Of a DNA stretch of 14,901 nucleotides, positions 1 through 9,216 are shown in pieces. Under the pieces are notes generated by a model, which was not told the origin of the DNA, ran no database searches, and saw nothing but the letters and a program-made list of their open reading frames with translations. Origin of the DNA: an uncultured cyanobacterium (GTDB lineage: Bacteria > Cyanobacteriota > Cyanobacteriia > PCC-6307 > Cyanobiaceae); assembly GCA_903928835.1 (NCBI GenBank), contig CAIYSK010000365.1, positions 1 to 14,901 of the forward strand. The letters are read 5' to 3'. The position numbers were made by a program, and so were the translations under genes. Within the stretch, counting starts at the first letter, position 1; the number at the start of each line of letters is the position of its first letter.

Positions 1-832
1 GAACTAGGGGTAAGCGGGAGGCACCCACGGGCCAACCTTCAAGCTCAAGGGCCGCTTTTACGGGGATCGGATTACTGGTGCAGAACAGCCCCTTCATCAA
101 CGGCAAGAGGCGTTCGTGCAGGGTCAAGGCCTGCTGGGGCTGGCCGCCCAGGAAATGTTGAATCATTCGGCTCAGCTCAGGGCCCACCAGATGGCTGGCC
201 ACACTCACCACCCCCACGGCCCCCAGGGCCAGCATCGGCAGGGTGAGGGAATCATCGCCGCTATAGATGGCCAGTTGGGTGCCGCAGGCGGCCCGCAGGG
301 CGCTCACCTCATCGCAATTGCCACTGGCGGCCTTGAAGGCCACCACATTGGGGCAATCCAACAGGCGGGCTGTGGTTTCAGCCGCCAGGTTGCAGCCGGT
401 GCGGCCAGGAATGTTGTAGAGCATCAGCGGCAGCTCGGGCGCCGCCAGGGCCACCGCCCGGAAATGGGCCTCCAGCCCCTCCTGGGGTGGCTTGTTGTAA
501 TAAGGCACCACCACCAGGGCGCCATCGGCCCCCAGGGAGGCCGCCTCCCGGGTGGCCTCCACCGCCTCGGCGGTGCAATTGCTGCCACTGCCGGCCAGCA
601 AGGCGGCGCGGCTGCCCACGGCGCCTTTAACCGCCGCAAAGATCTCGTGTTGCTCCTGCCAGCTGAGGGTGGGGGATTCGCCCGTGGTGCCGCACAGCAC
701 CAAGCCGTCGGAGCCATGCTCCACCAAATGCAGCGCCAACCGGGCCGCCAGATCCAGATCCACCGAGCCATCGGCAGCAAAGGGGGTGACCATCGCGGTC
801 AGCACCCGACCGAAGGGAACCTGGGAGCTCAA
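1..832 (-). CDS. dapA: 4-hydroxy-tetrahydrodipicolinate synthase (3' end outside window)
   Basis: DapA condenses pyruvate with aspartate semialdehyde, the first committed step of the lysine/diaminopimelate branch, in the cytosol. About 277 codons are visible and no stop is reached, so the C-terminal end (roughly 20-30 residues by family length) lies past the left edge. Seen in the translation: the GTTGESPTL loop at residues 48-56 (pyruvate-binding Thr-Thr), YYNKP at 111-115, the catalytic Tyr in YNIPGRTG at about 139, and the Schiff-base Lys in FKAASG at about 167. The chosen start is a TTG at 832 giving [18 protein letters not shown], which matches the usual family N-terminus. The first ATG (793) would delete the conserved FGRVLTA stretch. 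The start overlaps the asd stop by 4 bp (TTGA), so dapA is probably translationally coupled to asd, whose product is its substrate. The family call is secure; the start is less so. Confidence 0.95.
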   Translation of the reverse strand, partial: MSSQVPFGRVLTAMVTPFAADGSVDLDLAARLALHLVEHGSDGLVLCGTTGESPTLSWQEQHEIFAAVKGAVGSRAALLAGSGSNCTAEAVEATREAASLGADGALVVVPYYNKPPQEGLEAHFRAVALAAPELPLMLYNIPGRTGCNLAAETTARLLDCPNVVAFKAASGNCDEVSALRAACGTQLAIYSGDDSLTLPMLALGAVGVVSVASHLVGPELSRMIQHFLGGQPQQALTLHERLLPLMKGLFCTSNPIPVKAALELEGWPVGASRLPLV

Positions 833-1902
833 AACGCCACCCCGGCCCCAGGGCCCTGGATCAACAATTCAGCGATTTGCACCGCATTGAGGGCCGCACC
901 CTTTCGGATCTGGTCGCCACAGAGCCAAAGCTCCAGGGCATGGGGATCGCTGAGGTCCTGGCGGATGCGCCCAATGGCCACCGGATCCCGGCCCGTCACA
1001 TCGGTGGGCATCGGGAAGCGGTTGGCCTCGAAGTCTTCGAGAAGCTCCACACCCGGGGCCTGGGCGAGCAAGGCGCGGGCCTCTGCCACGGGGAAGGGCT
1101 CCGCAAATTCAATATTCACCGCTTCCGAGTGGGCCCGCAGCACAGGCACCCGCACGCAGGTGGCCGAGAGGCGCAGATCGGGCAATCCCATGATCTTGCG
1201 GGTTTCGTTGAGCATCTTGAGCTCCTCTTCGCAGTAACCATTGGGCTGCAGGGGCGAGTTGTGCAAAAAGAGGTTGAAGGCCAGGGAATGGGGCAGCACC
1301 TCGCTCACCGGTTCTCCACCTTCCAAAACCGTGCGGCTGAGGGTGCGCAGTTCCTCCATGGCCCGGGCTCCGGCACCACTGGCCGATTGATAGGTGCTCA
1401 CCACCACCCGCTTGATCGCCCGCTTGGCTGCCAAGGGCGCCAACGCCAGGGTGAGCAGGATCGTGGTGCAGTTGGGGTTGGCAATGATGCCGCTGTGGTC
1501 AAAGGCTGCTTCGGGATTCACTTCCGGCACCACCAAGGGCACCGTGGGATCGAGCCGAAAGGCACTGGAGTTGTCGATCACCACGGCACCCGCCTGGGCA
1601 GCGATCGGGGCCCACTGCTTCGACGCGGAACCGCCAGCAGAAGCGAGCACCACATCCACTCCTTCAAAAGCCGCTGCACTAACGCCCTGAATCGTGAGCT
1701 CCTGGTCTTGCCAGCGCAGGCCCTGGCCAGCCGAACGGGGCGAAGCCAAGGGAATTAACTCAGCCACGGGGAACTGGCGTTCCTCAAGCAAGGCCAGCAA
1801 CTCCTGGCCCACCGCACCGGTGACGCCGAGAATCGCCACCCGCAATGGCCGGTTGGGCAGGGTTGTGCGGGAGGGAGCTGGGGCGGTCTGGGCGGCGGTC
1901 AA
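829..1902 (-). CDS. asd: aspartate-semialdehyde dehydrogenase
   Basis: Asd reduces aspartyl phosphate to aspartate semialdehyde with NADPH, at the branch point to lysine, threonine and methionine. The translation shows the NADP-binding GVTGAVGQE at residues 26-34, the catalytic Cys in NPNCTT (about 145), the [13 protein letters not shown] segment, and the RAHSEA motif carrying the catalytic His. A TTG at 1902 gives 357 residues, with the Rossmann fold starting near residue 20 as expected. An in-frame TTG at 1989 would add 29 residues (386 aa) that look unlike the family and extend into the divergent intergenic region. No ATG is available before the conserved PLRVAILG, so the start must be non-ATG. 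It heads an asd-dapA operon and is divergent from tig. Confidence 0.94.
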   Translation of the reverse strand: MTAAQTAPAPSRTTLPNRPLRVAILGVTGAVGQELLALLEERQFPVAELIPLASPRSAGQGLRWQDQELTIQGVSAAAFEGVDVVLASAGGSASKQWAPIAAQAGAVVIDNSSAFRLDPTVPLVVPEVNPEAAFDHSGIIANPNCTTILLTLALAPLAAKRAIKRVVVSTYQSASGAGARAMEELRTLSRTVLEGGEPVSEVLPHSLAFNLFLHNSPLQPNGYCEEELKMLNETRKIMGLPDLRLSATCVRVPVLRAHSEAVNIEFAEPFPVAEARALLAQAPGVELLEDFEANRFPMPTDVTGRDPVAIGRIRQDLSDPHALELWLCGDQIRKGAALNAVQIAELLIQGPGAGVAF

Positions 1903-2125
1903 GGGTGGGTGAATGGAATCGAAACTTGGGGCGCTGGGTTCAGAGGAACGTGCTCTGAAACGAAACTTGAGCGAAAGCCCTGGGGTCAACTCGCAACCCA
2001 GTTGGTTTAGGCAGGCCAGAGCATCGCTAGGGAGCTATCGCCTTCGTCGTGCGCCTCCCAAACAATACGCGTTTGAGGGTGGGGCCAGGCCACTTTCTAG
2101 GATCCTGGGCTACCTAGCCCTGCCC
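1903..2125. promoter_or_regulatory. divergent asd/tig intergenic region
   Basis: These 223 bases separate the divergent asd and tig starts and must carry the promoters for both if the start choices are right. I see no convincing -35/-10 pair on either strand. The plus-strand frame stays open back to 1913, in frame with tig, but that stretch has no recognisable protein motif. This is inference from gene orientation, not from a recognised motif. Confidence 0.35.
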
Positions 2126-3586
2126 ATGAGCCCTGCTGCCGCGAAAGCCTCTGCCAAATCTGCTGGCTCCCCCCAAGCCCCCTCACCACTCAAGGTGACA
2201 GCCAGGGCCCGCCCCGGCAGCCGCGTTGCCCTGGAGGTAGCAATTCCCGGCGCGCGCAGCCAGGCCAGCTACGAGGCCGCCGTTGAAAAGCTGAGCCGCA
2301 GTATCAAATTGCCAGGTTTCCGCAAGGGCAAGGTTCCCCGGCCAGTGCTGCTGCAGCAGATCGGGCCCCTGCGAATCCGCGCCACCGCCCTGGAAGACCT
2401 GGTGGATGCGGCCTTCCGGGATGCCATCGAGGTGGAGAAGGTGGCCGCCATTAGTCGCCCCGAGCTAAGCGAAGGCTTCGACGTTGTGCTGGAGCGCTTT
2501 GATCCCGGCAGCGACCTCACCATCACCCTCGAGCTTGATGTCGAGCCAACCCCCAAGCTCAAGGCCACCAAAGGCCTCAAGGCCGAAGCCGAAAGCGTTA
2601 GCTACGACCCCGCCAGGGTCGATGAACTGATCGAGCAATCCCGCAAGCAACTGGCCACCCTGGTGCCCGTGGAGGGCCGGGCCGCCCAGGCTGCCGATGT
2701 GGCCGTGCTCAGCTTCAGCGGAGTCTTTGCCGATACCGAAGAGCCCATCACCGGTGGCAGTAGCGACGCCATGGACGTGGAGCTGGAGGAGGGCCGCATG
2801 ATCCCCGGCTTTGTGGAAGGGGTGATTGGCATGGCCGTGGGTGAAAGCAAAACCATCGATTGCCAATTCCCCGAGAGCTACCCCCAGGAGGACGCTGCCG
2901 GTCGCAAAGCCCGTTTTGAGATCAGCCTCAAAGACCTCAAAACCCGCGAACTGCCTGCCCTCGATGACGCCTTCGCCCAGCAGGCCAGCGACAAGCAAAC
3001 CCTCGCTGAGCTGCGGGCGGACCTGGAAACCCGGCTCCAGGACGACAGCGAGCGGCGGGGCAAGGCCAACCGCCACGACGCCCTGCTCTCAGCTCTGGTC
3101 GAAGAGCTCGAGGTGGAGCTGCCCGAAACGATGGTGCAGCAAGAAATCCGCAACCTGATTGAGCAGACCGCCGGTCAAATCGCCCAACAGGGCATGGATG
3201 TGAAAAAGCTGTTCACGCCCGATCTGGTGCGCAGCCTGATGGACACCTCCAGGCCCGAAGCCGAAACCCGCCTCAAGCGCAGCCTGGCCCTCAAGGCCCT
3301 CGCTAAAGCCGAAAAGATTGAGCTGAAGACCGGCGAACTCGAGGCCAAGCTCAAGGAGATCGGCCGTGGCCTCAGCCAGGAGGGCAACATCGATCCTGAG
3401 CGCCTGCGCCTAGCCGTTGCCGACGATCTGCTTCAGGAAAAACTTCTGACCTGGCTGGAATCGAACAGCACCATCACCGAGAAGGCCCCCGCCCCATCAG
3501 AAGTTGGAACCAGCGAGTCCAAATCAGAGACAAAGGAAGAAACCAAGGCAAAGCCCAAGGCCAAGGCCAAAAAAGCTGACGCCTAA
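2126..3586 (+). CDS. tig: trigger factor (ribosome-associated chaperone / prolyl isomerase)
   Basis: Trigger factor binds the ribosome at the exit tunnel and shields nascent chains; its middle domain is a peptidyl-prolyl isomerase. From the ATG at 2126 the protein has 486 residues. The ribosome-binding domain carries the signature GFRKGKVP at 64-71. An FKBP-like PPIase domain lies at about 186-272, containing SFSGVF and [16 protein letters not shown]. The helical C-terminal chaperone domain follows, ending in a Lys/Glu/Ala-rich low-complexity tail (about 460-486). It is somewhat longer than the E. coli protein (432) because of an Ala/Ser/Pro-rich N-terminal lead and this tail. The frame is open upstream to 1913 but without family similarity, so I prefer 2126. 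It is the first gene of a tig-clpP-clpX quality-control block. Confidence 0.96.
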   Translation: MSPAAAKASAKSAGSPQAPSPLKVTARARPGSRVALEVAIPGARSQASYEAAVEKLSRSIKLPGFRKGKVPRPVLLQQIGPLRIRATALEDLVDAAFRDAIEVEKVAAISRPELSEGFDVVLERFDPGSDLTITLELDVEPTPKLKATKGLKAEAESVSYDPARVDELIEQSRKQLATLVPVEGRAAQAADVAVLSFSGVFADTEEPITGGSSDAMDVELEEGRMIPGFVEGVIGMAVGESKTIDCQFPESYPQEDAAGRKARFEISLKDLKTRELPALDDAFAQQASDKQTLAELRADLETRLQDDSERRGKANRHDALLSALVEELEVELPETMVQQEIRNLIEQTAGQIAQQGMDVKKLFTPDLVRSLMDTSRPEAETRLKRSLALKALAKAEKIELKTGELEAKLKEIGRGLSQEGNIDPERLRLAVADDLLQEKLLTWLESNSTITEKAPAPSEVGTSESKSETKEETKAKPKAKAKKADA

Positions 3587-3608
3587 ATCGCTACCAGCCA
3601 CCTCAATC

Positions 3609-3633
3609 CCAGGGCTGGCCTGCGCGGCCCTGG
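3609..3633. terminator. hairpin in the tig-clpP gap
   Basis: CCAGGGC at 3609-3615 pairs perfectly with GCCCTGG at 3627-3633 around an 11-base loop that is itself GC-rich. No T-tract follows, so it is not a classical rho-independent terminator. It could attenuate transcription or stabilise the upstream 3' end. The tig-clpP gap is 91 bp, leaving room for a separate clpP promoter. Confidence 0.3.
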
Positions 3634-3677
3634 ATCAATGCCCATAGATTGAATCCAAGACCCCCCTTTGCCAGCGC

Positions 3678-4340
3678 GTGATCAACGCCTCCCAGCCCAA
3701 CGCCCTGCGCTTCCACCCTGTCCACAACAGCTGGGGGCCCATGAACAGCCCTGGGGTGCTCCCCACCGTGGTGGAGCAATCCGGCAAAGGGGATCGTGCC
3801 TTTGATATCTATTCCCGCCTGCTGCGCGAACGGATCATCTTTTTGGGCACGGGAATCGATGACAGCGTCGCCGATTCCCTAGTGGCCCAGCTGCTGTTTC
3901 TCGAAGCTGAAGATCCTGAAAAGGACATTCAGATCTACGTCAACTCACCGGGTGGCTCGGTGACCGCCGGTCTGGCGATCTACGACACAATGCAGCAGGT
4001 GGCGCCGGATGTGGTGACCATTTGTTATGGCCTGGCCGCCAGCATGGGGGCCTTCTTACTGTCTGGAGGCACCAAAGGCAAGCGGCTTGCCCTGCCCAAC
4101 GCCCGGATCATGATCCACCAGCCCCTTGGCGGGGCCCAGGGCCAGGCCGTTGACATTGAAATTCAGGCCAAGGAAATCCTCTTTCTCAAGGACACCCTTA
4201 ACGGGCTGATGGCTGAACACACGGGCCAACCCCTGGACAAGATTGCCGAAGACACCGATCGCGACTACTTCCTTTCCCCGGCAGAAGCGGTTGAATACGG
4301 CTTGATCGATCGGGTGGTGACTGACACCGTTCCGATTTGA
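3678..4340 (+). CDS. clpP: ATP-dependent Clp protease proteolytic subunit
   Basis: ClpP is the serine peptidase chamber that degrades proteins fed by ClpX or ClpC in the cytosol. The translation holds the full triad: Ser122 in GLAASMGAF, His147 in IMIHQPLGG and Asp196 in [10 protein letters not shown]. The spacing of 25 and 49 residues equals that of E. coli ClpP. The GTG at 3678 gives 220 residues beginning MINASQPNA; an ATG at 3741 (residue 22) is the alternative and would remove a non-conserved Asn/Pro-rich lead. Cyanobacteria carry several ClpP paralogues. This one sits directly before clpX, so ClpX is the likely partner, with 91 bp between the two genes. Confidence 0.96.
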   Translation: MINASQPNALRFHPVHNSWGPMNSPGVLPTVVEQSGKGDRAFDIYSRLLRERIIFLGTGIDDSVADSLVAQLLFLEAEDPEKDIQIYVNSPGGSVTAGLAIYDTMQQVAPDVVTICYGLAASMGAFLLSGGTKGKRLALPNARIMIHQPLGGAQGQAVDIEIQAKEILFLKDTLNGLMAEHTGQPLDKIAEDTDRDYFLSPAEAVEYGLIDRVVTDTVPI

Positions 4341-4431
4341 CCCTTAAGGACGGCTGACAAACCTTCGGGTTGGGTCGATCCTGAACCCATGGGATACCCC
4401 CTGCCCAATCAGCCGCCAAACCGCCTAGCCG

Positions 4432-5796
4432 ATGGCCAAATTCGACGCCCACCTGAAGTGCTCGTTCTGCGGCAAGTCGCAGGAACAGGTGCGAAAGCTG
4501 ATTGCCGGGCCAGGGGTCTACATCTGCGATGAGTGCATTGATCTCTGCAACGAGATCCTTGATGAGGAACTTGTCGAAGGCCAATCCAGCCCAGCCCCTG
4601 GGCGCAGCGGCGCCGAGAACAGCCGCAGCAAGGCCCCAACCAAGAAAGTTTCCAAGCCAGCACCCACCCTGGCCGAGGTGCCCAAGCCCCACACCATCAA
4701 GGCCTTCCTCGATCGCCAGGTGGTAGGCCAAGACACTGCCAAAAAGAACCTATCGGTAGCGGTCTACAACCACTACAAACGGCTGGCCTGGCAGGGCGAT
4801 GGCAAGGGTGAAACCGACCAAACCGCCACGCGACTCCACAAGTCGAACATCCTGCTTATCGGCCCCACCGGCTGTGGCAAAACCCTGCTGGCCCAGACCC
4901 TGGCCGAGATGCTCGATGTGCCCTTCGCCGTCGCCGATGCCACCAGCCTCACCGAGGCGGGCTACGTGGGCGAAGACGTGGAAAACATCCTGTTGCGGCT
5001 ACTGCAAAAGGCGGATATGGATGTGGAGCAGGCCCAGCGCGGAATCATCTACATCGACGAAATCGACAAAATCGCCCGCAAGAGCGAGAACCCGTCGATC
5101 ACCCGGGATGTCTCCGGAGAAGGGGTGCAGCAGGCCCTGCTGAAGATGCTGGAGGGCACCGTGGCCAACGTGCCTCCCCAGGGCGGTCGCAAGCACCCCT
5201 ATCAGGACTGCATCCAAATCGACACCAGCCAGATCCTGTTCATCTGTGGTGGCGCCTTTGTGGGCCTGGAAGATGTGGTGCAAAAGCGGATGGGCCGCAA
5301 TGCCATTGGCTTCATCAGCACCGATGGCTCCAGCCGCCCGCGCAGCGGCAAAGACCGCCATGCGGCTGAGGTGCTGCGGCACATGCAGCCCGAAGACCTG
5401 GTGCGCTATGGCCTGATTCCCGAATTCATTGGCCGTCTGCCCGTCAGCGCCGTGCTCGAACCCCTCGATACCCAAGCCCTGGAAGCCATTCTCACGGAGC
5501 CGCGCGACGCCCTGGTGAAGCAGTTCCAAACCCTGCTCAGCATGGACAACGTTCGCCTGGACTTCGAACCCGGAGCCGTCGAAGCGATCGCGACCGAGGC
5601 CTACCGGCGCAAAACCGGCGCCCGAGCCCTGCGCGGCATTGTCGAAGAGCTGATGCTTGATTTGATGTACGACCTGCCGTCCCGCAGTGACGTGAAGGCC
5701 TTCACGATCACCCGCGAGCTGGTGGAGGCCCGCAGCAAAGCCCAGGTGCTGTCCCATCCCAGCGTCCTGGAACGGGAACAGCAGGAATCGGCCTAG
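4432..5796 (+). CDS. clpX: ATP-dependent Clp protease ATP-binding subunit ClpX
   Basis: ClpX is the AAA+ unfoldase that recognises substrates and threads them into ClpP. From the ATG at 4432 the 454-residue product shows a C4 zinc-binding domain (Cys10, Cys13, Cys32, Cys35) and then a Pro/Ser/Lys-rich linker. The AAA+ core follows, with Walker A GPTGCGKT (144-151), pore loop GYVG (177-180), Walker B IIYIDEID (205-212), the RKH loop (253-255), the IGF loop that docks on ClpP (292-294), an arginine-finger candidate in EFIGRLP (Arg335) and sensor-2 GARALR (396-401). All expected motifs are present, including those needed to work with ClpP. It lies 91 bp after clpP and 36 bp before the proposed dnaX start, so it is likely cotranscribed with one or both. 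Confidence 0.97.
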   Translation: MAKFDAHLKCSFCGKSQEQVRKLIAGPGVYICDECIDLCNEILDEELVEGQSSPAPGRSGAENSRSKAPTKKVSKPAPTLAEVPKPHTIKAFLDRQVVGQDTAKKNLSVAVYNHYKRLAWQGDGKGETDQTATRLHKSNILLIGPTGCGKTLLAQTLAEMLDVPFAVADATSLTEAGYVGEDVENILLRLLQKADMDVEQAQRGIIYIDEIDKIARKSENPSITRDVSGEGVQQALLKMLEGTVANVPPQGGRKHPYQDCIQIDTSQILFICGGAFVGLEDVVQKRMGRNAIGFISTDGSSRPRSGKDRHAAEVLRHMQPEDLVRYGLIPEFIGRLPVSAVLEPLDTQALEAILTEPRDALVKQFQTLLSMDNVRLDFEPGAVEAIATEAYRRKTGARALRGIVEELMLDLMYDLPSRSDVKAFTITRELVEARSKAQVLSHPSVLEREQQESA

Positions 5797-5832
5797 CCGC
5801 CGTAACCTCAAGCTTCCGCCCCACGGCCCCCT

Positions 5833-7710
5833 ACGGCGTACCAACCCCTCCACCACAAATACCGGCCCCAGCGGTTCAACCAGCTGGTGGGTCAGGAGGC
5901 GATTGCCGCCACCCTGGGCAATGCCCTGTTGCAAAACCGGATTGCACCGGCCTATCTCTTCAGTGGCCCGCGCGGCACCGGCAAAACCTCGAGCGCCAGG
6001 ATCCTGGCCCGCTCGCTCAACTGCATCGGATCAGCGGGCCCCACCCCTGAGCCCTGCGGCAGCTGTGAACTCTGCACGTCGATTGCGGCCGGCAATGCCC
6101 TCGATGTGATCGAAATCGACGCCGCCTCCAACACGGGCGTCGACAACATCAGGGAGCTGATCGAGCGCTCCCGGTTTGCGCCAGTCCAGGCCCGCTGGAA
6201 GGTTTATGTGGTTGACGAGTGCCACATGCTCTCGACCGCTGCGTTCAACGCCCTGCTCAAAACCCTGGAAGAGCCGCCGCCACGGGTGGTGTTTGTGCTG
6301 GCCACCACCGATCCCCAGCGGGTTCTGCCCACCATCTTGAGTCGCTGCCAGCGCTTCGACTTCAGGCGCATCCCCCTACAAGCCCTCGAACAGCACCTGG
6401 TTTGGATCGCCGACCAGGAGCAGATCGGCATCACCCCAGAAGCCCTGCACGTGGTGGCCCAGCGGGCCCAAGGCGGCCTGCGAGACGCCGAAAGCCTGCT
6501 GGACCAACTCAGCCTGCTGCCAGCCCCCATCGAAGCTTCAGCGGTGTGGGAGCTGCTCGGCGCCGTACCGGAGCAGGAGTTGCTGGGGTTGGCGGCTGCC
6601 CTGGCCACCAGCGAACCCCTGGCCCTGCTCGAGGCCTGCCGCAACCTGCTGGAGCGGGGCCGGGAGCCCACCGCCGTGCTCCAGGGTCTGGCCAGTCTGT
6701 TGCGGGATCTGGTGCTAGCGGGCACCGCCCCCGATCGCCTCGAGCTCACCAGTTTCTCCCCCCAATTCCGGCCCCAACTCCCAGAGCTAGCCCGCAGTAT
6801 CGGCAAAGCGAAGTTGCTGCACTGGCAGGCCCAGCTCAAGGGCAGCGAGCAGCAACTGCGCCACAGCGTCAATCCCCGCCTGTGGCTCGAGGTCTTGCTG
6901 CTGGGCCTCCTGGCAGAAACCCAACTCCAGGCCGCACCCGCTGCTGCGCCTGCCCAGCCCATTGCGGCCAGAGCCAACCCAGCTCCCACCCTTCCTGCCC
7001 AGGTCGTTGCGGCACCTCCAGCAGTAGTCCAGCCAGTCGTTGCGCAGGCCTTAGCCACCCCCGAAACCAACCCTGAAGCCACCCTCAAAACCAGCCCAGA
7101 CGCCAGGAGCGAAACCAACCTGGGCGAATTGTGGCAACAAATCCTGGCGGGCCTGGAACTGCCCTCTACCCGCATGCTGCTCTCCCAGCAAGCCCAACTG
7201 GTGCGGCTCGATGAGCGACGGGCGGTGGTCACCGTGGCGGGGAACTGGATGGCCATGGTGCAAAGCCGGCTGCCCCTACTGGAAAAGGCGATGGCCTCGG
7301 CCCTTGGTAGTCCCCGCCAGCTGGTGCTGGAAGGTGGCGGTGAGATGCCGGCCCAGCCGCCCAAAGCCACGGTGCCAGCTCCAACTAGCCCGGCCCGAAC
7401 TGCTGCTGACCCACCCACAACCCCAGCCCCTTCAACTCCATCTTCAGTTGCGGTTCCAGCTCCGGCTCAAGCACCTGCCCCGAGACCCATCGCTACCGTT
7501 GCACCTGCCGGTGCGCCCCCCCAACGGGAGCCTTCCTCCCAGGTGCAAGCGGCACCCAGAGATGCGGGCCCACCCCCGATGGCCGCCCCCCTCGATGAAA
7601 AGGCCAAGCGCCTGGCCGATTTTTTCAACGGCGAAGTGATTGAGATGGATGGCCCCCTGGATGGCCAGCTTGATGGGCTAGCTGATCCGGCCGGCATCGA
7701 CGCTGCTTGA
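5833..7710 (+). CDS. dnaX: DNA polymerase III subunit gamma/tau, apparent ACG start
   Basis: DnaX is the motor subunit of the clamp loader that places the sliding clamp on DNA. Numbered from an ACG at 5833 (625 aa): the conserved N-terminus YQPLHHKYRPQRFNQLVGQE, Walker A GPRGTGKT (45-52), a zinc-binding set of Cys64, Cys75, Cys78 and Cys81, Walker B VYVVDECH (about 125-131) and sensor SRC (170-172). Pro/Ala-rich linkers flank a C-terminal region typical of tau. No ATG, GTG or TTG lies in frame between the upstream stop (TAA, 5803-5805) and the conserved YQPL; the first usual codon is GTG at 5887, which would cut 18 residues from the conserved start. ACG-GCG-TAC is the best fit, either a true non-canonical start or an ATG altered by T-to-C. 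I see no intein and no A-rich slippery heptamer, so a tau-only product is likely. Confidence 0.94.
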   Translation, partial: TAYQPLHHKYRPQRFNQLVGQEAIAATLGNALLQNRIAPAYLFSGPRGTGKTSSARILARSLNCIGSAGPTPEPCGSCELCTSIAAGNALDVIEIDAASNTGVDNIRELIERSRFAPVQARWKVYVVDECHMLSTAAFNALLKTLEEPPPRVVFVLATTDPQRVLPTILSRCQRFDFRRIPLQALEQHLVWIADQEQIGITPEALHVVAQRAQGGLRDAESLLDQLSLLPAPIEASAVWELLGAVPEQELLGLAAALATSEPLALLEACRNLLERGREPTAVLQGLASLLRDLVLAGTAPDRLELTSFSPQFRPQLPELARSIGKAKLLHWQAQLKGSEQQLRHSVNPRLWLEVLLLGLLAETQLQAAPAAAPAQPIAARANPAPTLPAQVVAAPPAVVQPVVAQALATPETNPEATLKTSPDARSETNLGELWQQILAGLELPSTRMLLSQQAQLVRLDERRAVVTVAGNWMAMVQSRLPLLEKAMASALGSPRQLVLEGGGEMPAQPPKATVPAPTSPARTAADPPTTPAPSTPSSVAVPAPAQAPAPRPIATVAPAGAPPQREPSSQVQAAPRDAGPPPMAAPLDEKAKRLADFFNGEVIEMDGPLDGQLDGLADPAGIDAA

Positions 7711-7713
7711 GGA

Positions 7714-7764
7714 GGGCCTAAGCCTGTTGGCCGGGGCCTAAGCCTGTTAGCCGGGGCCTAAGCC
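7714..7764. repeat. 20-bp tandem repeat, about 2.5 copies
   Basis: Unit 1 (7714-7733, gggcctaagcctgttggccg) and unit 2 (7734-7753) differ at a single base. A third partial copy of 11 bases occupies 7754-7764. Each unit contains GGC-CTAA-GCC, able to form a very small hairpin. The array begins 3 bp after the dnaX stop and its last copy contains the glycosyltransferase stop codon (7758-7760 on the minus strand). It sits in a tail-to-tail junction, where a bidirectional terminator would be expected, but there is no T-tract. Confidence 0.9.
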
Positions 7765-9182
7765 GTGGCGGGATCGTCATGGCCCGCGAGATCGTCGTGG
7801 GTGATCAGCTCGCCGTGGCTCGTGAGCTCGTCATCAGCGCTCTCTTCGCCTAGATGCAAGGTTTTGGCCCACACCAGCCGCTTCGGCAGCAGGGCCATGC
7901 GGACGCTGGTCCAGGGAATCACCACAAACCAATGGCCGAGGTAGGCAATCCCCAGGGCCAACGACAGGGGATTCATCGCCGGCAAGGCCGGACCTTCACT
8001 GGAACGGGTGCAGCCCACAACGATCGAAACCCCGGAGAGACCAAACGCCACAAGGGAAAGGGGCCAAATCGTGGGACGGGTGGCCGTGATCAAAGCCCCC
8101 GCCAAATCGGCAATGGCGACCAGGGGGAAGGCGTACTGGAGCAGGAAGAAGCAGAGCAGATCAAGCTTTTGCGACGCCTTGAGCCGGCCAAAAAACAACT
8201 GGGGGCCGTAATCGAAGAAGCGCTGCAGACCCCCCTCAGCCCAACGCTGGCGTTGGCGCCAAAGCGCCGCCAAGCCCAACACCGCCTCCTCCTGAACCGG
8301 GGGATTCCAGAGAAGGCCGATCGGTTGCTGGTCAATCAGCAGCCGAAAACTCAAGTCAAGGTCATCGGTCACCGTGGCTTCATTGAACCCACCACAGCTT
8401 TGCAAGGCATCGCGGCGGAGCAATTGGCCATTGCCCCGCAGTTCCGCCACCCCTGCTGTAGCAAGCCTGCCCTGCTGGATCACCGCATCGAAAGCCATCT
8501 CCATGGCCTGCAACTTGGTGAGCCAATTCACCGAGGCATTCACCTCAGCCTTGCGCAATTGCACCGCCGACCAACGGCCCGCTTCGGCATAGGGAATCAG
8601 CCGCTCAAGGGTGTCGCCCTGGAGATCGGCATCGGCGTCCAAGACCAGCATCCACCTGGCCTGCAGCTGCTGAAGCACCTCATTGAGGGCTCCGGATTTG
8701 CCCCCGCCTGCATCGGGGGCGCGTCTGAGCAACCGCAAAAAAGGAAACCGGCCCTGGAGATCCGCCAACACCTCCGGTGTGCGATCCGTGCTGCCGTCAT
8801 CAACCACCCACAGCTTGAGCTGACCTTCTGGGTAACGGACCAGCGCCATCCGCTCCACCAGCCGGCCAATCACCGCCTGTTCATCCCGGGCGGCCACCAC
8901 CACATCGACCGATGGCCAACCCTCCAAACCCTCGGAGAGATTGGATTCGGGAGATTGCAATTGCTTCTTGGCGGGCCTCAGGGCTGGCCCTAGGACCGTC
9001 CGAATGATGTAACCACCCAGCAGCAGCGCCACGGTGATGGACGGAATCAGGCGGATCGAAGGATCAAGCCAGTGGGGGGCCATGCCAGCCCAACCGCACC
9101 CGACCACAAACAGGGCCGACTTACCGCGACGACGCTTGGGGGCGGTCTCAGTGGCACTGCCGCCCGCAGCCATCGCCTTCAT
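7758..9182 (-). CDS. membrane-bound family 2 glycosyltransferase
   Basis: From the ATG at 9182 the product has 474 residues. It shows the processive GT2 pattern: DDGS at 128-131, DADAD at 182-186, TDD at 272-274 and QRQRW at 310-314. These are the D / DxD / (T/E)D / Q(x)xRW residues of cellulose synthase-like and N-acetylglucosaminyl transferases. Hydrophobic helices are likely near 48-65, 341-366, 372-391 and 405-427, so it is an inner-membrane enzyme. The sugar and product cannot be read from the sequence; an exopolysaccharide or envelope glycan is plausible. The gene lies 34 bp downstream of the SpoIID-domain gene on the same strand. The C-terminus ends in four 6-residue degenerate repeats rich in Asp, Glu and His that look like a recent tandem expansion. 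Confidence 0.88.
   Translation of the reverse strand: MKAMAAGGSATETAPKRRRGKSALFVVGCGWAGMAPHWLDPSIRLIPSITVALLLGGYIIRTVLGPALRPAKKQLQSPESNLSEGLEGWPSVDVVVAARDEQAVIGRLVERMALVRYPEGQLKLWVVDDGSTDRTPEVLADLQGRFPFLRLLRRAPDAGGGKSGALNEVLQQLQARWMLVLDADADLQGDTLERLIPYAEAGRWSAVQLRKAEVNASVNWLTKLQAMEMAFDAVIQQGRLATAGVAELRGNGQLLRRDALQSCGGFNEATVTDDLDLSFRLLIDQQPIGLLWNPPVQEEAVLGLAALWRQRQRWAEGGLQRFFDYGPQLFFGRLKASQKLDLLCFFLLQYAFPLVAIADLAGALITATRPTIWPLSLVAFGLSGVSIVVGCTRSSEGPALPAMNPLSLALGIAYLGHWFVVIPWTSVRMALLPKRLVWAKTLHLGEESADDELTSHGELITHDDLAGHDDPATA
7761..7832. repeat. 18-bp period coding repeat at the glycosyltransferase C-terminus
   Basis: The last 24 residues of the glycosyltransferase divide into four 6-residue units: DELTSH, GELITH, DDLAGH and DDPATA. 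The underlying minus-strand DNA repeats with an 18-bp period, for example gacgagctc, ggcgagctg, gacgatctc and gacgatccc at the unit starts. The array touches the 20-bp array that begins at the stop codon. Confidence 0.7.
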
Positions 9183-9216
9183 TGAAGTGCCGCAACTCTA
9201 AAGCGAACCCCAAAAG

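Noticed and set aside
877..1758. Long plus-strand reading frame opposite asd
   Set aside because: It is antisense to a clearly conserved enzyme and its composition is that of a high-GC shadow frame.
1913..2125. 71-codon in-frame upstream extension of tig
   Set aside because: The added residues show no trigger-factor similarity and would overlap the region expected to hold the divergent promoters; the ATG at 2126 gives a normal protein.
5584..5591. HIP1 palindrome GCGATCGC
   Set aside because: I noticed only this one copy in the window, about what chance predicts at this GC content, so it is not evidence of HIP1 enrichment.
4999..5934. 311-codon minus-strand reading frame opposite clpX and the dnaX start
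   Set aside because: It mirrors the clpX codons and has no recognisable motif; high GC makes long antisense frames common.
5887..7710. dnaX starting at GTG 5887
   Set aside because: It would drop the conserved YQPLHHKYRPQRFNQL segment, which is clearly coding; kept only as an alternative.
7854..8993. Long plus-strand reading frame opposite the glycosyltransferase
   Set aside because: It is a shadow of a gene with intact GT2 motifs; its Gln/His/Pro-rich composition is typical of antisense translation.
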